Source: Planctomycetota bacterium (GTDB lineage: Bacteria > Planctomycetota > PUPC01 > JACPCR01). From it: a stretch of DNA of 9,021 nucleotides. Position 1 is the stretch's first letter, and each line of letters starts with the position of its first letter. The notes beneath the pieces were generated by a model. It made no database searches, was not told where the DNA came from, and saw only the letters and a program-made list of their open reading frames with translations. A program made the translations under genes and the position numbers. Shown piece after piece: positions 1-6,340 of this stretch. Location of the stretch: assembly GCA_030740295.1 (NCBI GenBank), contig JASLXP010000264.1, positions 1 through 9,021 of the forward strand, given 5' to 3'.

Positions 1-798
1 GGTCTTGTGACCGTGGGTGATAAATACCTGGGAACCTTCCCAGGTGATGCTTCCTTCGTTGCCGGCGATATGCCAGTCACCGTTGTAGGTAGTCCGGTGG
101 CCCTTGGCACAGCCGAGCGCGTGATGAGTGGCGATGAGGCCCCCTGACATTTTGAAAATGGCCGTGTGCGAGGCATCTCCCTCGTGCCAGCCCCATGATG
201 GATTCCATGTGTGCGCCAGCACGGATTCCGCGTCACGGTCGAGGACGTAACGCAGCAGATCGAAGTGATGGACGCCCATGTCTTTGATCAGCATGTATGG
301 CTGGGTCACATAATGGCTGCCCGGGCTGTCGGCCCAGCTCATGAAGAAAGTCACCAGCACCTGTTCCGGCTCGCCGATGACTCCTTCCTTGAGCAATCGG
401 TGAGTCGTGCGGGGCATGCCACCGAAACGGTAGTTCTGAGTGATCATGTGAACCAGGCCCGCTTTCTTCGCCGCGGCCACCATGCGTTTGGCGGCATCAA
501 AGTCGTCACTCAACGGCTTTTCACCGATGACGTGCAGGCCCGCATCAAATGCCTCCATCGCGATCGCCTCATGGATGTGCGGAGGAGTAATATCCATCAC
601 GAACTGCGCATCAGACTTTTCAATCGCCTCACTCAATGAGCTGAAAATTCTGTCCTCCGGCACGCTGTACTGGTCAGCAAAGTTCTTCTTCTGTTTTTCC
701 ATTGGCTCAACGTACGCATCGAACTCGACATCCTTTTCTGCACTGCAGTTAACCCAACTCCGCGCCCGGCCGCCGAGGCCAACAAGAATACCTTTCAT
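1..798 (-). CDS. Gfo/Idh/MocA-family NAD(P)-dependent oxidoreductase (C-terminus cut by window edge)
   Basis: I translated 266 codons; the frame is open to the left edge, so the C-terminal part is missing (family members usually have 330-450 residues). The N-terminus is a Rossmann dinucleotide site with VGLGGRAR at residues 6-13. EKP at residues 93-95 is the family's conserved lysine motif, and MGVHHFDLLRYV from residue 174 carries the G-x-H-x-x-D signature of the catalytic half. These proteins are cytoplasmic enzymes that oxidise or reduce hydroxyl groups on sugars, inositols and related compounds; the substrate cannot be read from sequence. The ATG at 796-798 was chosen because a strong Shine-Dalgarno AAGGAG lies 6 bases upstream (805-810 on the plus strand). 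It has no operon partner in view. Its upstream side is the 1 kb repeat and RNA-rich spacer, so transcription from the promoter at 1421-1448 could reach it through a leader of about 600 bases. The family call is firm, the substrate unknown. Confidence 0.93.
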   Translation of the reverse strand, partial: MKGILVGLGGRARSWVNCSAEKDVEFDAYVEPMEKQKKNFADQYSVPEDRIFSSLSEAIEKSDAQFVMDITPPHIHEAIAMEAFDAGLHVIGEKPLSDDFDAAKRMVAAAKKAGLVHMITQNYRFGGMPRTTHRLLKEGVIGEPEQVLVTFFMSWADSPGSHYVTQPYMLIKDMGVHHFDLLRYVLDRDAESVLAHTWNPSWGWHEGDASHTAIFKMSGGLIATHHALGCAKGHRTTYNGDWHIAGNEGSITWEGSQVFITHGHKT

Positions 799-934
799 TA
801 CTGACTCCTTATCTAAGCTGCTGGAATTAAATGAAATAAAATGCTGTATTGATTTTGAAAACCAGCTTCGTCCTTTACGGCGAGTGGTTCTTACTACTTA
901 TCGCTCCAGCATTCCACCATTCCGGTCCGGGTGA

Positions 935-991
935 CTTGCCGCGGAGCGTCAATACCACGCAGACCTTCTTGCCGCGGAGCGTCAATACCAC
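935..991. repeat. Two direct copies of a 24-base repeat, period 33
   Basis: Identical 24-base copies lie at 935-958 and 968-991, separated by 9 bases. Each starts CTTGCCGCGGAGC, ends GTCAATACCAC and contains the palindrome CCGCGG. The period of 33 is a multiple of three, so every reading frame shows an 11-residue peptide repeat, but no convincing gene runs through it. A pyrimidine-rich tract with CATTCCA-like words (about 904-930) lies just before it. Two copies at this spacing do not make a CRISPR. It is probably an intergenic dispersed or tandem repeat; copies elsewhere in the genome cannot be seen from here. Confidence 0.75.
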
Positions 992-1032
992 CTGCATCGA
1001 TCCCGATCATGAGTTGATGTATAACACTCGCC

Positions 1033-1097
1033 GCCTTGCCTCGCGCGACGCAAGGCAGGAGTGCAGCGCCCCAGGCTGTGAAGCCAGGGCGCTGCAC
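1033..1097. repeat. Pair of adjacent palindromes (REP-like hairpins)
   Basis: The first palindrome pairs GCCTTGC (1033-1039) with GCAAGGC (1050-1056) around a 10-base GC-rich loop. The second runs 1061-1097: GTGCAGCGCCC at 1061-1071 pairs with GGGCGCTGCAC at 1087-1097, and after a short bulge AGGCT/AGCC pairs again around the centre. Both would fold on either strand. No T tract follows on either side, so a standard intrinsic terminator is not supported. They may be a dispersed palindromic element, or the 3' end of the RNA proposed at 1098-1414. The structures are seen directly; the function is inferred. Confidence 0.7.
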
Positions 1098-1414
1098 CGA
1101 GGGATGGAGGGAAGAACGGACTTTAGCCGGAAACCAGTGAATCCCTTCACCTTACCGACCGACCCACTTGTGACTGGCATCACCGCAGGTCACCTCAGCA
1201 GGGAGAGGTTGCTGAGGATTTGAAGAGCCCGAGAGACTGATGGGCGTAGTCTGCTCGGACTCGTGCGCGACAGGAGTCTAAATATCCTTAAAGGCGATTC
1301 CTGACTTCTTTTCAGGCAATCAGCCAAATTTGTTTTGAAGGTGCGAGTCCCAAAGTTCCAGTCTGCTGGAACTCCCGGGGCAATTCCCCGGTAACATATC
1401 AAAATGTTGTGGTC
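1098..1414 (-). ncRNA. Candidate structured RNA of unknown family
   Basis: No protein family fits here, but hairpins crowd the stretch. In plus coordinates: 1375-1391 (6 bp, 5-base loop), 1354-1373 (perfect 8 bp with a 4-base loop), 1296-1321 (5 bp plus 4 bp around one bulge), 1225-1262 (9 bp, a bulge, then 5 bp), 1193-1217 (perfect 8 bp, 9-base loop), 1170-1193 (5 bp) and 1137-1150 (5 bp, 4-base loop). In the 1225-1262 helix, positions 1228 and 1259 form a G-U pair on the minus strand but a C-A mismatch on the plus strand, which favours a minus-strand RNA. A near-consensus minus promoter sits at 1421-1448, giving a predicted start near 1413-1414. The 3' end is not defined; transcription may continue into the palindromes at 1033-1097. 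I looked for RNase P RNA, tmRNA, SRP RNA and common riboswitch motifs and did not recognise any. It may be a trans-acting RNA or the leader of the oxidoreductase gene. Confidence 0.5.
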
Positions 1415-1420
1415 GGGCGG

Positions 1421-1448
1421 ATTATAACGACAACCTATGGGGCGTCAA
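1421..1448 (-). promoter_or_regulatory. Sigma70-type promoter of the candidate RNA
   Basis: On the minus strand, TTGACG (1443-1448) is followed after 16 bases by a perfect TATAAT (1421-1426). The predicted start is about 7 bases downstream, near 1413-1414. No start codon with a ribosome site follows closely, which suits an RNA gene or a long leader. It is built like the tRNA promoter at 8645-8672 (TATAAT, 16-base spacer), which is indirect support. Confidence 0.72.
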
Positions 1449-1832
1449 TAGAAAAAGTGGGTTTCCATACTGCCAAGGCTCTTGGCTGTAAACGTGTCAA
1501 ATGAAATAGGTTATGGAATAATTCACCGTTCCAGAAGAGCGTGGCGCGTTCTCAAATGTTGTATGTAACCGCCGCCCGGACTCTACAGATGGTAGGCCAA
1601 ATCTTCTGATACAAACGAAACTTTCTGAAAATTCCGATCCTCAGTCGACCTCTGAATCGACCAACGCGTGAGCCAGACATCCTGTGGACATAAGAGCGAG
1701 TTCTCTTTACGAGTGTTGGCGCCACGCGAAATCTCGCAGCACTGTGGACGTCAGGAAGTAACGGGGGCAAGATGGCCAGAGTCCGAGGCAGCATATTGAC
1801 GGTTGCCTTTCGTTGTTCAGGATTCATGCTCC
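1449..1832. other. Gene-free spacer upstream of the membrane protein
   Basis: I see no credible gene here. There is a small perfect hairpin at 1472-1486 (GCCAAG, 3-base loop, CTTGGC). A TTGACG at 1796-1801 could be a -35 element for the gene starting at 1833, but nothing matching TATAAT follows at the right distance. The minus-strand open frame across 1552-1884 has no recognisable protein features and overlaps the start of the real gene. Confidence 0.5.
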
Positions 1833-3329
1833 ATGCACGCCGACAGAGAAACTCGATTGCGCCGAATCCTGTTCGTCGGCGCATTCATCACCTACGCGTG
1901 GTTCTTTCAGGGAGGGGGCTGGAATCAAAACGTGCGCTTTGACCAGGTGTGGCAGGTGGTGGAGGACGGCACCCTGGACATCAACGATTACTTCTTCGAT
2001 CGAACACGGCGAAACACAAACGACTTTGCTGTTTACGAGGGCCGCTATTTCCCGAACAAACCACCGGGCGTTTCGCTGCTGGGCCTGCCCTCGTATGCGG
2101 TGCTGGTGTTCATCCAGGGACTGACCGGTGTCAGCCTCTACAGTTCCTGGAAGCTGTTTCACGTAAATGCGCACATCGTGTGCGCGTTTTCGGTGTCGCT
2201 GCTTTCAGCATTTCTGGTGACTTCGCTGTTCACCGCACTGAATTATCTGAGACCTTCTCCGCCGGGATGGCGGGTAATTATCGCGGTGGCCTACGGTTTC
2301 GGCACGATGGCGTTGCCCTGGTCCACACTGTTCCAGGCTCATCAGCCCTCGGCTGCTCTTACCTTTATGATGTTCGCAGTGCTGCTGTATCAGGAGTATG
2401 ACGGACGGAGGATGAATGAGGGGGCCGGTGGAAGGTTGCCACAGGGCCTGGATCTGCTGGCTGGTTTTCTGGGCGGGCTCGCGTTGATGGTCGCCTACAA
2501 CAATGCGCCTGTGGTTGCACTCGTCATGGGCTACCGGTTGGTTGGACCTCGTCCTGTCCGAGGGGTGTGTGCGATCGTGATCGGCATGTCTCTGCCCCTA
2601 GCTTTGCTGATGCTTTACCACTGGATGTGTTTCGGTAATCCGCTGGCAACCAGCTACAAGTATGAGAACAAGCAGTTCCTGACCGCGGATGGCAAGGTCT
2701 TCGATTTTCCGACTCTGAAGGCTCTGTGGGGGATTACATTCAGTGAATGGCGCGGGCTGTTTTATGGATCGCCCGTGCTTGTGCTATGCGTGCCGGGATT
2801 TGTCTACTTCTGCAAACAGCGGTTCGGACGCCTGCCTGAGGCGCTGGTGTGTATCGGCGCGGTGGTGTTCTATTTCGTGCTGAATACTTCGTTCATCAAC
2901 TGGGAAGGAGGCTGGTGCTCTGGGCCGCGCTACCTGATTCCTTGCCTGCCTTTCATGGTGTGCGCCCTGCATTTTCTGTCAGGCAAGCTGAGGCGGGCGA
3001 TGATTGTGCTTGCCGCGGTTTCTGTCTGCCTTCAGTTCGTGATCACAGCGGTGAACCCATCGACCCCTCATCAGGTGTCGAATCCGACGAAGTATTCACT
3101 CCAGCATCTGATTCAGAACAAAGTGTCGATCAACAACCAGGGCCTGCTCGAGATGTTCCCGCCGGAACACGAAGGCGAAGGCACTCCTCAGCCGAAGCAC
3201 AGGTGGAGCTCGTTCAATGTCGGTGAGCTCATCGGACTGAGGGGCGTGCTGAGTCTGCTGCCACTGCTGGTGGTCTGGGCGTTTGCGGGCAGGAGGCTTG
3301 TAAAAGAATGTCTGATGGTCAAGCGTTGA
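1833..3329 (+). CDS. Polytopic membrane protein, ArnT/PMT-like glycosyltransferase (GT-C fold)
   Basis: 498 residues, with roughly 10-12 hydrophobic segments at about residues 11-25, 80-97, 112-138, 146-190, 208-237, 245-265, 309-326, 334-355, 370-384, 388-407 and 470-490. RYFPNKPPG at 71-79 is the loop motif common in ArnT- and dolichyl-phosphate-mannose-mannosyltransferase-like proteins, and GGWCSGPRYLIPCLPF at 359-374 matches the GPRYL-x-P segment of the same group. An acidic stretch in the first outer loop (FDQVW to DIND, 36-52) sits where GT-C enzymes keep their catalytic acidic residues. Such enzymes move a sugar from a lipid carrier to a target on the outer side of the membrane; donor and acceptor are unknown here. 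I chose ATG 1833; an in-frame TTG at 1803 would add ten residues unlike a membrane protein start. AGGA at 1819-1822 is a weak ribosome site. It ends 11 bases inside the convergent neighbour. It could also be an uncharacterised relative without transferase activity. Confidence 0.82.
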   Translation: MHADRETRLRRILFVGAFITYAWFFQGGGWNQNVRFDQVWQVVEDGTLDINDYFFDRTRRNTNDFAVYEGRYFPNKPPGVSLLGLPSYAVLVFIQGLTGVSLYSSWKLFHVNAHIVCAFSVSLLSAFLVTSLFTALNYLRPSPPGWRVIIAVAYGFGTMALPWSTLFQAHQPSAALTFMMFAVLLYQEYDGRRMNEGAGGRLPQGLDLLAGFLGGLALMVAYNNAPVVALVMGYRLVGPRPVRGVCAIVIGMSLPLALLMLYHWMCFGNPLATSYKYENKQFLTADGKVFDFPTLKALWGITFSEWRGLFYGSPVLVLCVPGFVYFCKQRFGRLPEALVCIGAVVFYFVLNTSFINWEGGWCSGPRYLIPCLPFMVCALHFLSGKLRRAMIVLAAVSVCLQFVITAVNPSTPHQVSNPTKYSLQHLIQNKVSINNQGLLEMFPPEHEGEGTPQPKHRWSSFNVGELIGLRGVLSLLPLLVVWAFAGRRLVKECLMVKR

Positions 3330-4305
3330 GCTTCGCCGACGCATCGCTGGCGACGTTTACCCATACGTGCACGTGCGGCGCGCCGCGGTAATGCCAGACG
3401 AACGAAGGGCCTTCGAGACGCCAGTTATCCCACACGCCGTCGTTGCCCAGATCCCTGTCCGTAAAGAAGGCGAGATGGCATGCATCCAGACCGCCCTGTT
3501 TTTTGAGTGCGGAGATCACTTCATCCTGGTCGCTCTTGCGATAGGGCTCAATGAGTTTCTGAAGCACTTTCTGGACGTGCTCCTTCTGATCGTCTGAGAG
3601 CTGGGAAACCGGGATGCCTTGAAAGTTTCCGTCCTTGCCTTTGAAGCCGACGGACTGCTCACGGGGCGTCTTTGAAACTTCTGCGAGCTTTCGCTGCCTG
3701 CCATCGAGCATCTGGTAGACCTTGTTCGCGGCCAGAGCCTGTTCCCAATAGACGTTCCCGGGGTGCCCGGGCTTCTCATTGAATCGCGGTGCATGGCCGT
3801 AAAAGATCGGGCCGCCGAATGCGACGTGTTCGGCCGAATTGCCGTCGCAGCGGAGAGTCATATGACGGCCGGTCATGACCATCTCGTAATTGCCTTGGCC
3901 CGGTTTCCCAAAGATGGCGATGTTCTGGCTGTTGCCAAAACCGCCCGCGTCGTCCTTGAGTTGCTTATCGATCCGCTCCTGCCATTCAGGGCGAATGATG
4001 CCTTCGAAGACGGCACGAATCTGCTGGCGCTGTTCCCTGGCAAAAAATTCGCTGTTGATGGTTGGCTTGGTAATGTGCCAGTTGTTCGCGACGCGTGTCC
4101 GCAACAAGCCGCGCGAGCCGTCGATGTGGTCCCAATCGAAACAGAGCAACTTCCGCTGGTCAGCGGAGAGTCCATCGTAAATCACCTTCACCATCGTTTC
4201 GGGCGAGCCCGCCTCTTTGGCTTGGGACACCGGTGTACCGGTGAGCAGACAGGCTGCGCCTGCTGATGCCGTCTTAATAAATTCTCTGCGATTAAAATGA
4301 GTCAT
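3319..4305 (-). CDS. Tat-signal exported protein, DUF3500-type
   Basis: 328 residues. The N-terminus NRREFIKTASAGAACLLTG is a twin-arginine signal (R6, R7, then F9, K11 and a hydrophobic run), with likely cleavage near PVSQA at about 25-29. The mature part begins with IYDGLSADQRKLLCFDWDH (about 42-60), the recognisable start of the DUF3500 family, and ends with a block rich in His, Trp and Gly, FVWHYRGAPHVHVWVNV (about 302-318), also typical of it. Tat export suggests folding, perhaps with a bound cofactor or metal, before crossing the membrane. No enzymatic role is established for the family to my knowledge; the conserved His residues near both ends of the mature part could bind metal, which is inference. 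The ATG at 4303-4305 is set by the signal peptide; the ribosome site is weak (AGGG). It stands alone, divergent from the STAS gene and overlapping the membrane protein gene by 11 bases at the 3' end. Confidence 0.85.
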   Translation of the reverse strand: MTHFNRREFIKTASAGAACLLTGTPVSQAKEAGSPETMVKVIYDGLSADQRKLLCFDWDHIDGSRGLLRTRVANNWHITKPTINSEFFAREQRQQIRAVFEGIIRPEWQERIDKQLKDDAGGFGNSQNIAIFGKPGQGNYEMVMTGRHMTLRCDGNSAEHVAFGGPIFYGHAPRFNEKPGHPGNVYWEQALAANKVYQMLDGRQRKLAEVSKTPREQSVGFKGKDGNFQGIPVSQLSDDQKEHVQKVLQKLIEPYRKSDQDEVISALKKQGGLDACHLAFFTDRDLGNDGVWDNWRLEGPSFVWHYRGAPHVHVWVNVASDASAKLNA

Positions 4306-4351
4306 GATGTTTTTCCCTAAGGTGAATCCGGTTCAGTAATGTGGCCGAAAA

Positions 4352-4371
4352 GTGTGGCAAATCGTCCACAT
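4352..4371. promoter_or_regulatory. Short inverted repeat between divergent genes
   Basis: GTGTGG (4352-4357) and CCACAT (4366-4371) form a 5-6 base inverted repeat with an 8-base centre. It lies in the 125-base gap between the divergent DUF3500 and STAS genes, where an operator could act on either. There is no clear promoter on either strand to anchor it. Weak call based on symmetry and position only. Confidence 0.2.
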
Positions 4372-4430
4372 GTGTGCCAGAACTAGCCGTAAAGAAAATC
4401 CTCAATTGGGACGAGCTTCCGGACAAACAA

Positions 4431-4787
4431 ATGAATTCGCGTAGAGTTCCAGTATCCATAACCAGTGAAAAAGGTGCGGTCATCGTCCAGGTCTTTGCGG
4501 ATGGGCTGAGTTTTGAGGAACTCGAAAGCTTCGGCCAGATGCTTCAAGATGCGGCGGAACAGAATGCGACCGGCATCCTCATTCTGGATCTCAGTAAAGT
4601 TGTCACGATTTCGAGTATCGTGATTGGCCGGATCTTCAGGGCCCGCAAGGCGCTGGTCGAATCCGGGGGTGAGCTCCGAATCGTGGCATCCAATCCCAAC
4701 CTGCTCACGGTGCTCAATGTCTGCCGCCTGGACAAAATCGTCGGCATCTGCGCCACTCTCGAAGAGGCGTTGGCGGAGCTCAAGTGA
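4431..4787 (+). CDS. STAS-domain anti-sigma factor antagonist (SpoIIAA/RsbV-like)
   Basis: 118 residues, the usual size of a stand-alone STAS domain. VIVQVFADGLSFEELESF leads into ILILDLSKVVTISSIVIG (49-66), the strand-loop-helix where SpoIIAA/RsbV carry their phosphorylated serine. S61 and S62 are the candidates; the usual Asp just before them is replaced by Ile, and the usual Gly-Leu-Gly after them is changed. The C-terminal half (RIVASNPNLLTVLNVCRLDKIV) matches the last strand and helix. These cytoplasmic proteins bind an anti-sigma kinase when unphosphorylated and so release a sigma factor or other partner. I chose ATG 4431 because the domain begins there; an in-frame GTG at 4341 would add 30 residues unlike the family. 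The phosphatase-type gene converges on it 9 bases after its stop and is its likely partner. No anti-sigma kinase is in view. Confidence 0.88.
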   Translation: MNSRRVPVSITSEKGAVIVQVFADGLSFEELESFGQMLQDAAEQNATGILILDLSKVVTISSIVIGRIFRARKALVESGGELRIVASNPNLLTVLNVCRLDKIVGICATLEEALAELK

Positions 4788-4801
4788 GGGTGCGGCTCAC
4801 T
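4783..4801. terminator. Hairpin spanning both convergent stop codons
   Basis: AGTGAG (4783-4788) pairs with CTCACT (4796-4801) around a 7-base centre and covers the stop codons of both the STAS and the phosphatase gene. Its position fits a bidirectional terminator for two convergent genes separated by 9 bases. The stem is only 6 bp and neither strand has a T tract after it, so intrinsic termination is weakly supported. Confidence 0.28.
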
Positions 4802-6206
4802 CCAATTCAACGGCCAGAAGAGTAAGATCATCCTCCGCGGGCTCACCATCCCTCCACTCCTCTGCGATTTCAATCAACCGCTGCAGACTCTCCTCCAGGC
4901 TCATTCCATTGAGCCCAAGGACGGCTTCGGTGAGATGCTCCCTGTCAAAAAGCTTGTCTTGCTTGTTCATGGTTTCAGTGAGGCCGTCGGTAAAAATGAA
5001 GAGCCTGTCCCCCGGCTGAAGGGTGGTGGTGTTCTGCTCGAAAGGCTCTTCAAGAACGCCGATGGGAAAGCCCGCCGATGGCAATGATCGGACCGACTTG
5101 TCCGCGGAAATCACAAGCGGCCCCGGATGGCCTGCGGCCACGTAAACCAGCTCCCGTGTCCGGGTGTTCAGGACTCCATAGACCATGGTGAAGTACTGCT
5201 GGGTGCTGTCGTTCCAGGAAAAGAGTTGGTTCAGTTTGTCGGCCACGTCGGAGGGCGGAACGATTCGCGGGACGTCGCCGGAGGAATCCTTAACAATTGA
5301 ACCGGCCCCTTCGACATCCGAAATCACACGGCTCAGGGTGACTGACAGCAGGGCCGCAGGCACGCCGTGGCCGCTGACATCAGCGACAAACAGCCCCAGC
5401 TTGTCCTCATCCAGGACAATCAGGTCGAGCATGTCTCCAGCCAGCTCATCGCAGGATTTCAGCATCCAGGCGATGTTCACACCGGGCATGGTGGTACTCT
5501 CGTCGGGCAGGAATGCCCTCTGAATCTCAGCCGCCGCGTCGAGGTCCCGCTTCATGCGTTTATTAGCGATGCTCAGTTCTTCGGCCAGAGCGGCCTTGGC
5601 TTCAGCGGCTTCTTTTTCGGCGCGTTCCTTCGCCGCTTCGATTTCCTTGTCTTTCAACTCGATGAGCACCCGCTCCTTATCCCTGCGCGTGGCTTCCAGC
5701 ATCCGCAAATCCCGGTAACCACGCAGGGCGAGAACGACTGACGCAAACAATCTGCCCGAGGTCAGCTCGGTCTTGGCTTTGTAGTCATTGATGTCATACT
5801 CGAGGATGACGCTCTCTTCGGGGGCCACGCCCGGTTGTCCGGTCCGCAGGATGATACGAGCCAGTGGCAAGCGCATTTCTTCGCGCACGAACTTGACGAA
5901 CTGCAGCCCCGAGTCTTCCTCTTCCATGACAACGTCAAGCAGTACCAGCGCGGTATCCGAATGCTGCTGGATTAATTCCCTTGCTTCCACAGCGGAGTGG
6001 GCATCCACAAATCGAATCGGTTTGCCATCAAACTGGAAGCCTTCCAGCGCCAGCCGCGTTACCGCGTGAATCTCGGGCTCATCATCTACGATGAGAATCG
6101 TCCAGGACTCCCTTTCATCATCGGAATCGGATTCGTCCTCATCTTCAAAATCAAGAAAACTCTGGTCTTCAGATTCTTCGTCCTGGAATTCTTCTTCTTC
6201 AGCCAT
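4797..6206 (-). CDS. Response regulator fused to PP2C/SpoIIE-type Ser/Thr phosphatase (RsbU-like)
   Basis: 469 residues from ATG 6204-6206. Residues 1-33 are extremely acidic. A receiver domain follows (about 35-150): acidic pair D41/D42, phosphoacceptor D91 in LVLLDVVME, switch Thr in LRTGQPG near 122, and the conserved Lys in NDYKAKTEL near 145. The LRTGQPG and DYNDYK-like wording is that of receivers found with DUF3369. About 171-228 is an Ala/Glu/Lys-rich coiled coil. The PP2C domain (229-469) starts EIQRAFLP and keeps the metal-binding acids: AGDMLD (257-261), DVSGHG (276-281), FTDG (405-408) and EDD (458-460). It should dephosphorylate a phosphoserine STAS protein, with the receiver and coiled coil gating activity; the STAS gene converging on it is the obvious substrate. 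Frame is open to a start at 6347, but the leading residues are unlike the rest and a likely promoter at 6239-6266 excludes it. ATG 6221 is an alternative start. No histidine kinase is present. Confidence 0.92.
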   Translation of the reverse strand: MAEEEEFQDEESEDQSFLDFEDEDESDSDDERESWTILIVDDEPEIHAVTRLALEGFQFDGKPIRFVDAHSAVEARELIQQHSDTALVLLDVVMEEEDSGLQFVKFVREEMRLPLARIILRTGQPGVAPEESVILEYDINDYKAKTELTSGRLFASVVLALRGYRDLRMLEATRRDKERVLIELKDKEIEAAKERAEKEAAEAKAALAEELSIANKRMKRDLDAAAEIQRAFLPDESTTMPGVNIAWMLKSCDELAGDMLDLIVLDEDKLGLFVADVSGHGVPAALLSVTLSRVISDVEGAGSIVKDSSGDVPRIVPPSDVADKLNQLFSWNDSTQQYFTMVYGVLNTRTRELVYVAAGHPGPLVISADKSVRSLPSAGFPIGVLEEPFEQNTTTLQPGDRLFIFTDGLTETMNKQDKLFDREHLTEAVLGLNGMSLEESLQRLIEIAEEWRDGEPAEDDLTLLAVELE

Positions 6207-6238
6207 GGGCCTTCTCGCCATACTACCCAAACGAGCGG

Positions 6239-6266
6239 ATAATAACCTTTGACGATTGGGGGACAA
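6239..6266 (-). promoter_or_regulatory. Likely promoter of the REC-PP2C phosphatase gene
   Basis: On the minus strand, TTGTCC (6261-6266) and TATTAT (6239-6244) are 16 bases apart. The start point would be near 6232, giving a short leader of about 10-26 bases and supporting a start codon at 6206 or 6221 rather than 6347. Both hexamers depart from consensus. Confidence 0.4.
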
Positions 6267-6279
6267 GTGCATATCCCCC
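6258..6279. repeat. Inverted repeat in the divergent promoter region
   Basis: GGGGGA (6258-6263) and TCCCCC (6274-6279) are a perfect 6-base inverted repeat with a 10-base centre. The left arm overlaps the -35 hexamer proposed for the phosphatase gene, and the element lies 62 bases before the NYN start codon. It could be an operator affecting both divergent genes or a hairpin in the NYN leader. A TTGACG at 6249-6254 could be a plus-strand -35, but only TATCCC sits 17 bases later. Confidence 0.3.
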
Positions 6280-6340
6280 CTGCGATGGGTCGGTGTACCG
6301 CGTAAGATGAACTCCTGAAACCAGGCAAGGAACACAATCA

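Noticed and set aside
935..991. CRISPR array
   Set aside because: Only two repeats with a 9-base gap; a real array has spacers of about 30 bases and there are no cas genes.
1231..1252. Hammerhead ribozyme core on the plus strand (CTGATG at 1236-1241 region)
   Set aside because: The full CUGAUGA and GAAA core and a suitable three-helix arrangement are absent; the bases belong to the 1225-1262 hairpin.
849..1402. Small proteins in the open frames at 849-1223 (+), 894-1097 (-) and 1190-1402 (-)
   Set aside because: They cross repeats and hairpins, have no ribosome sites and encode low-complexity or Arg/Ser-rich strings with no family features.
1098..1414. RNase P RNA or tmRNA on the minus strand
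   Set aside because: A segment near 1125-1160 loosely recalls the GGTAAGG-GTGAA part of RNase P RNA, but the other universal blocks (GAGGAAAGTCC, ACAGAA with CGGCTTA) are absent. No tmRNA ends or tag frame were found.
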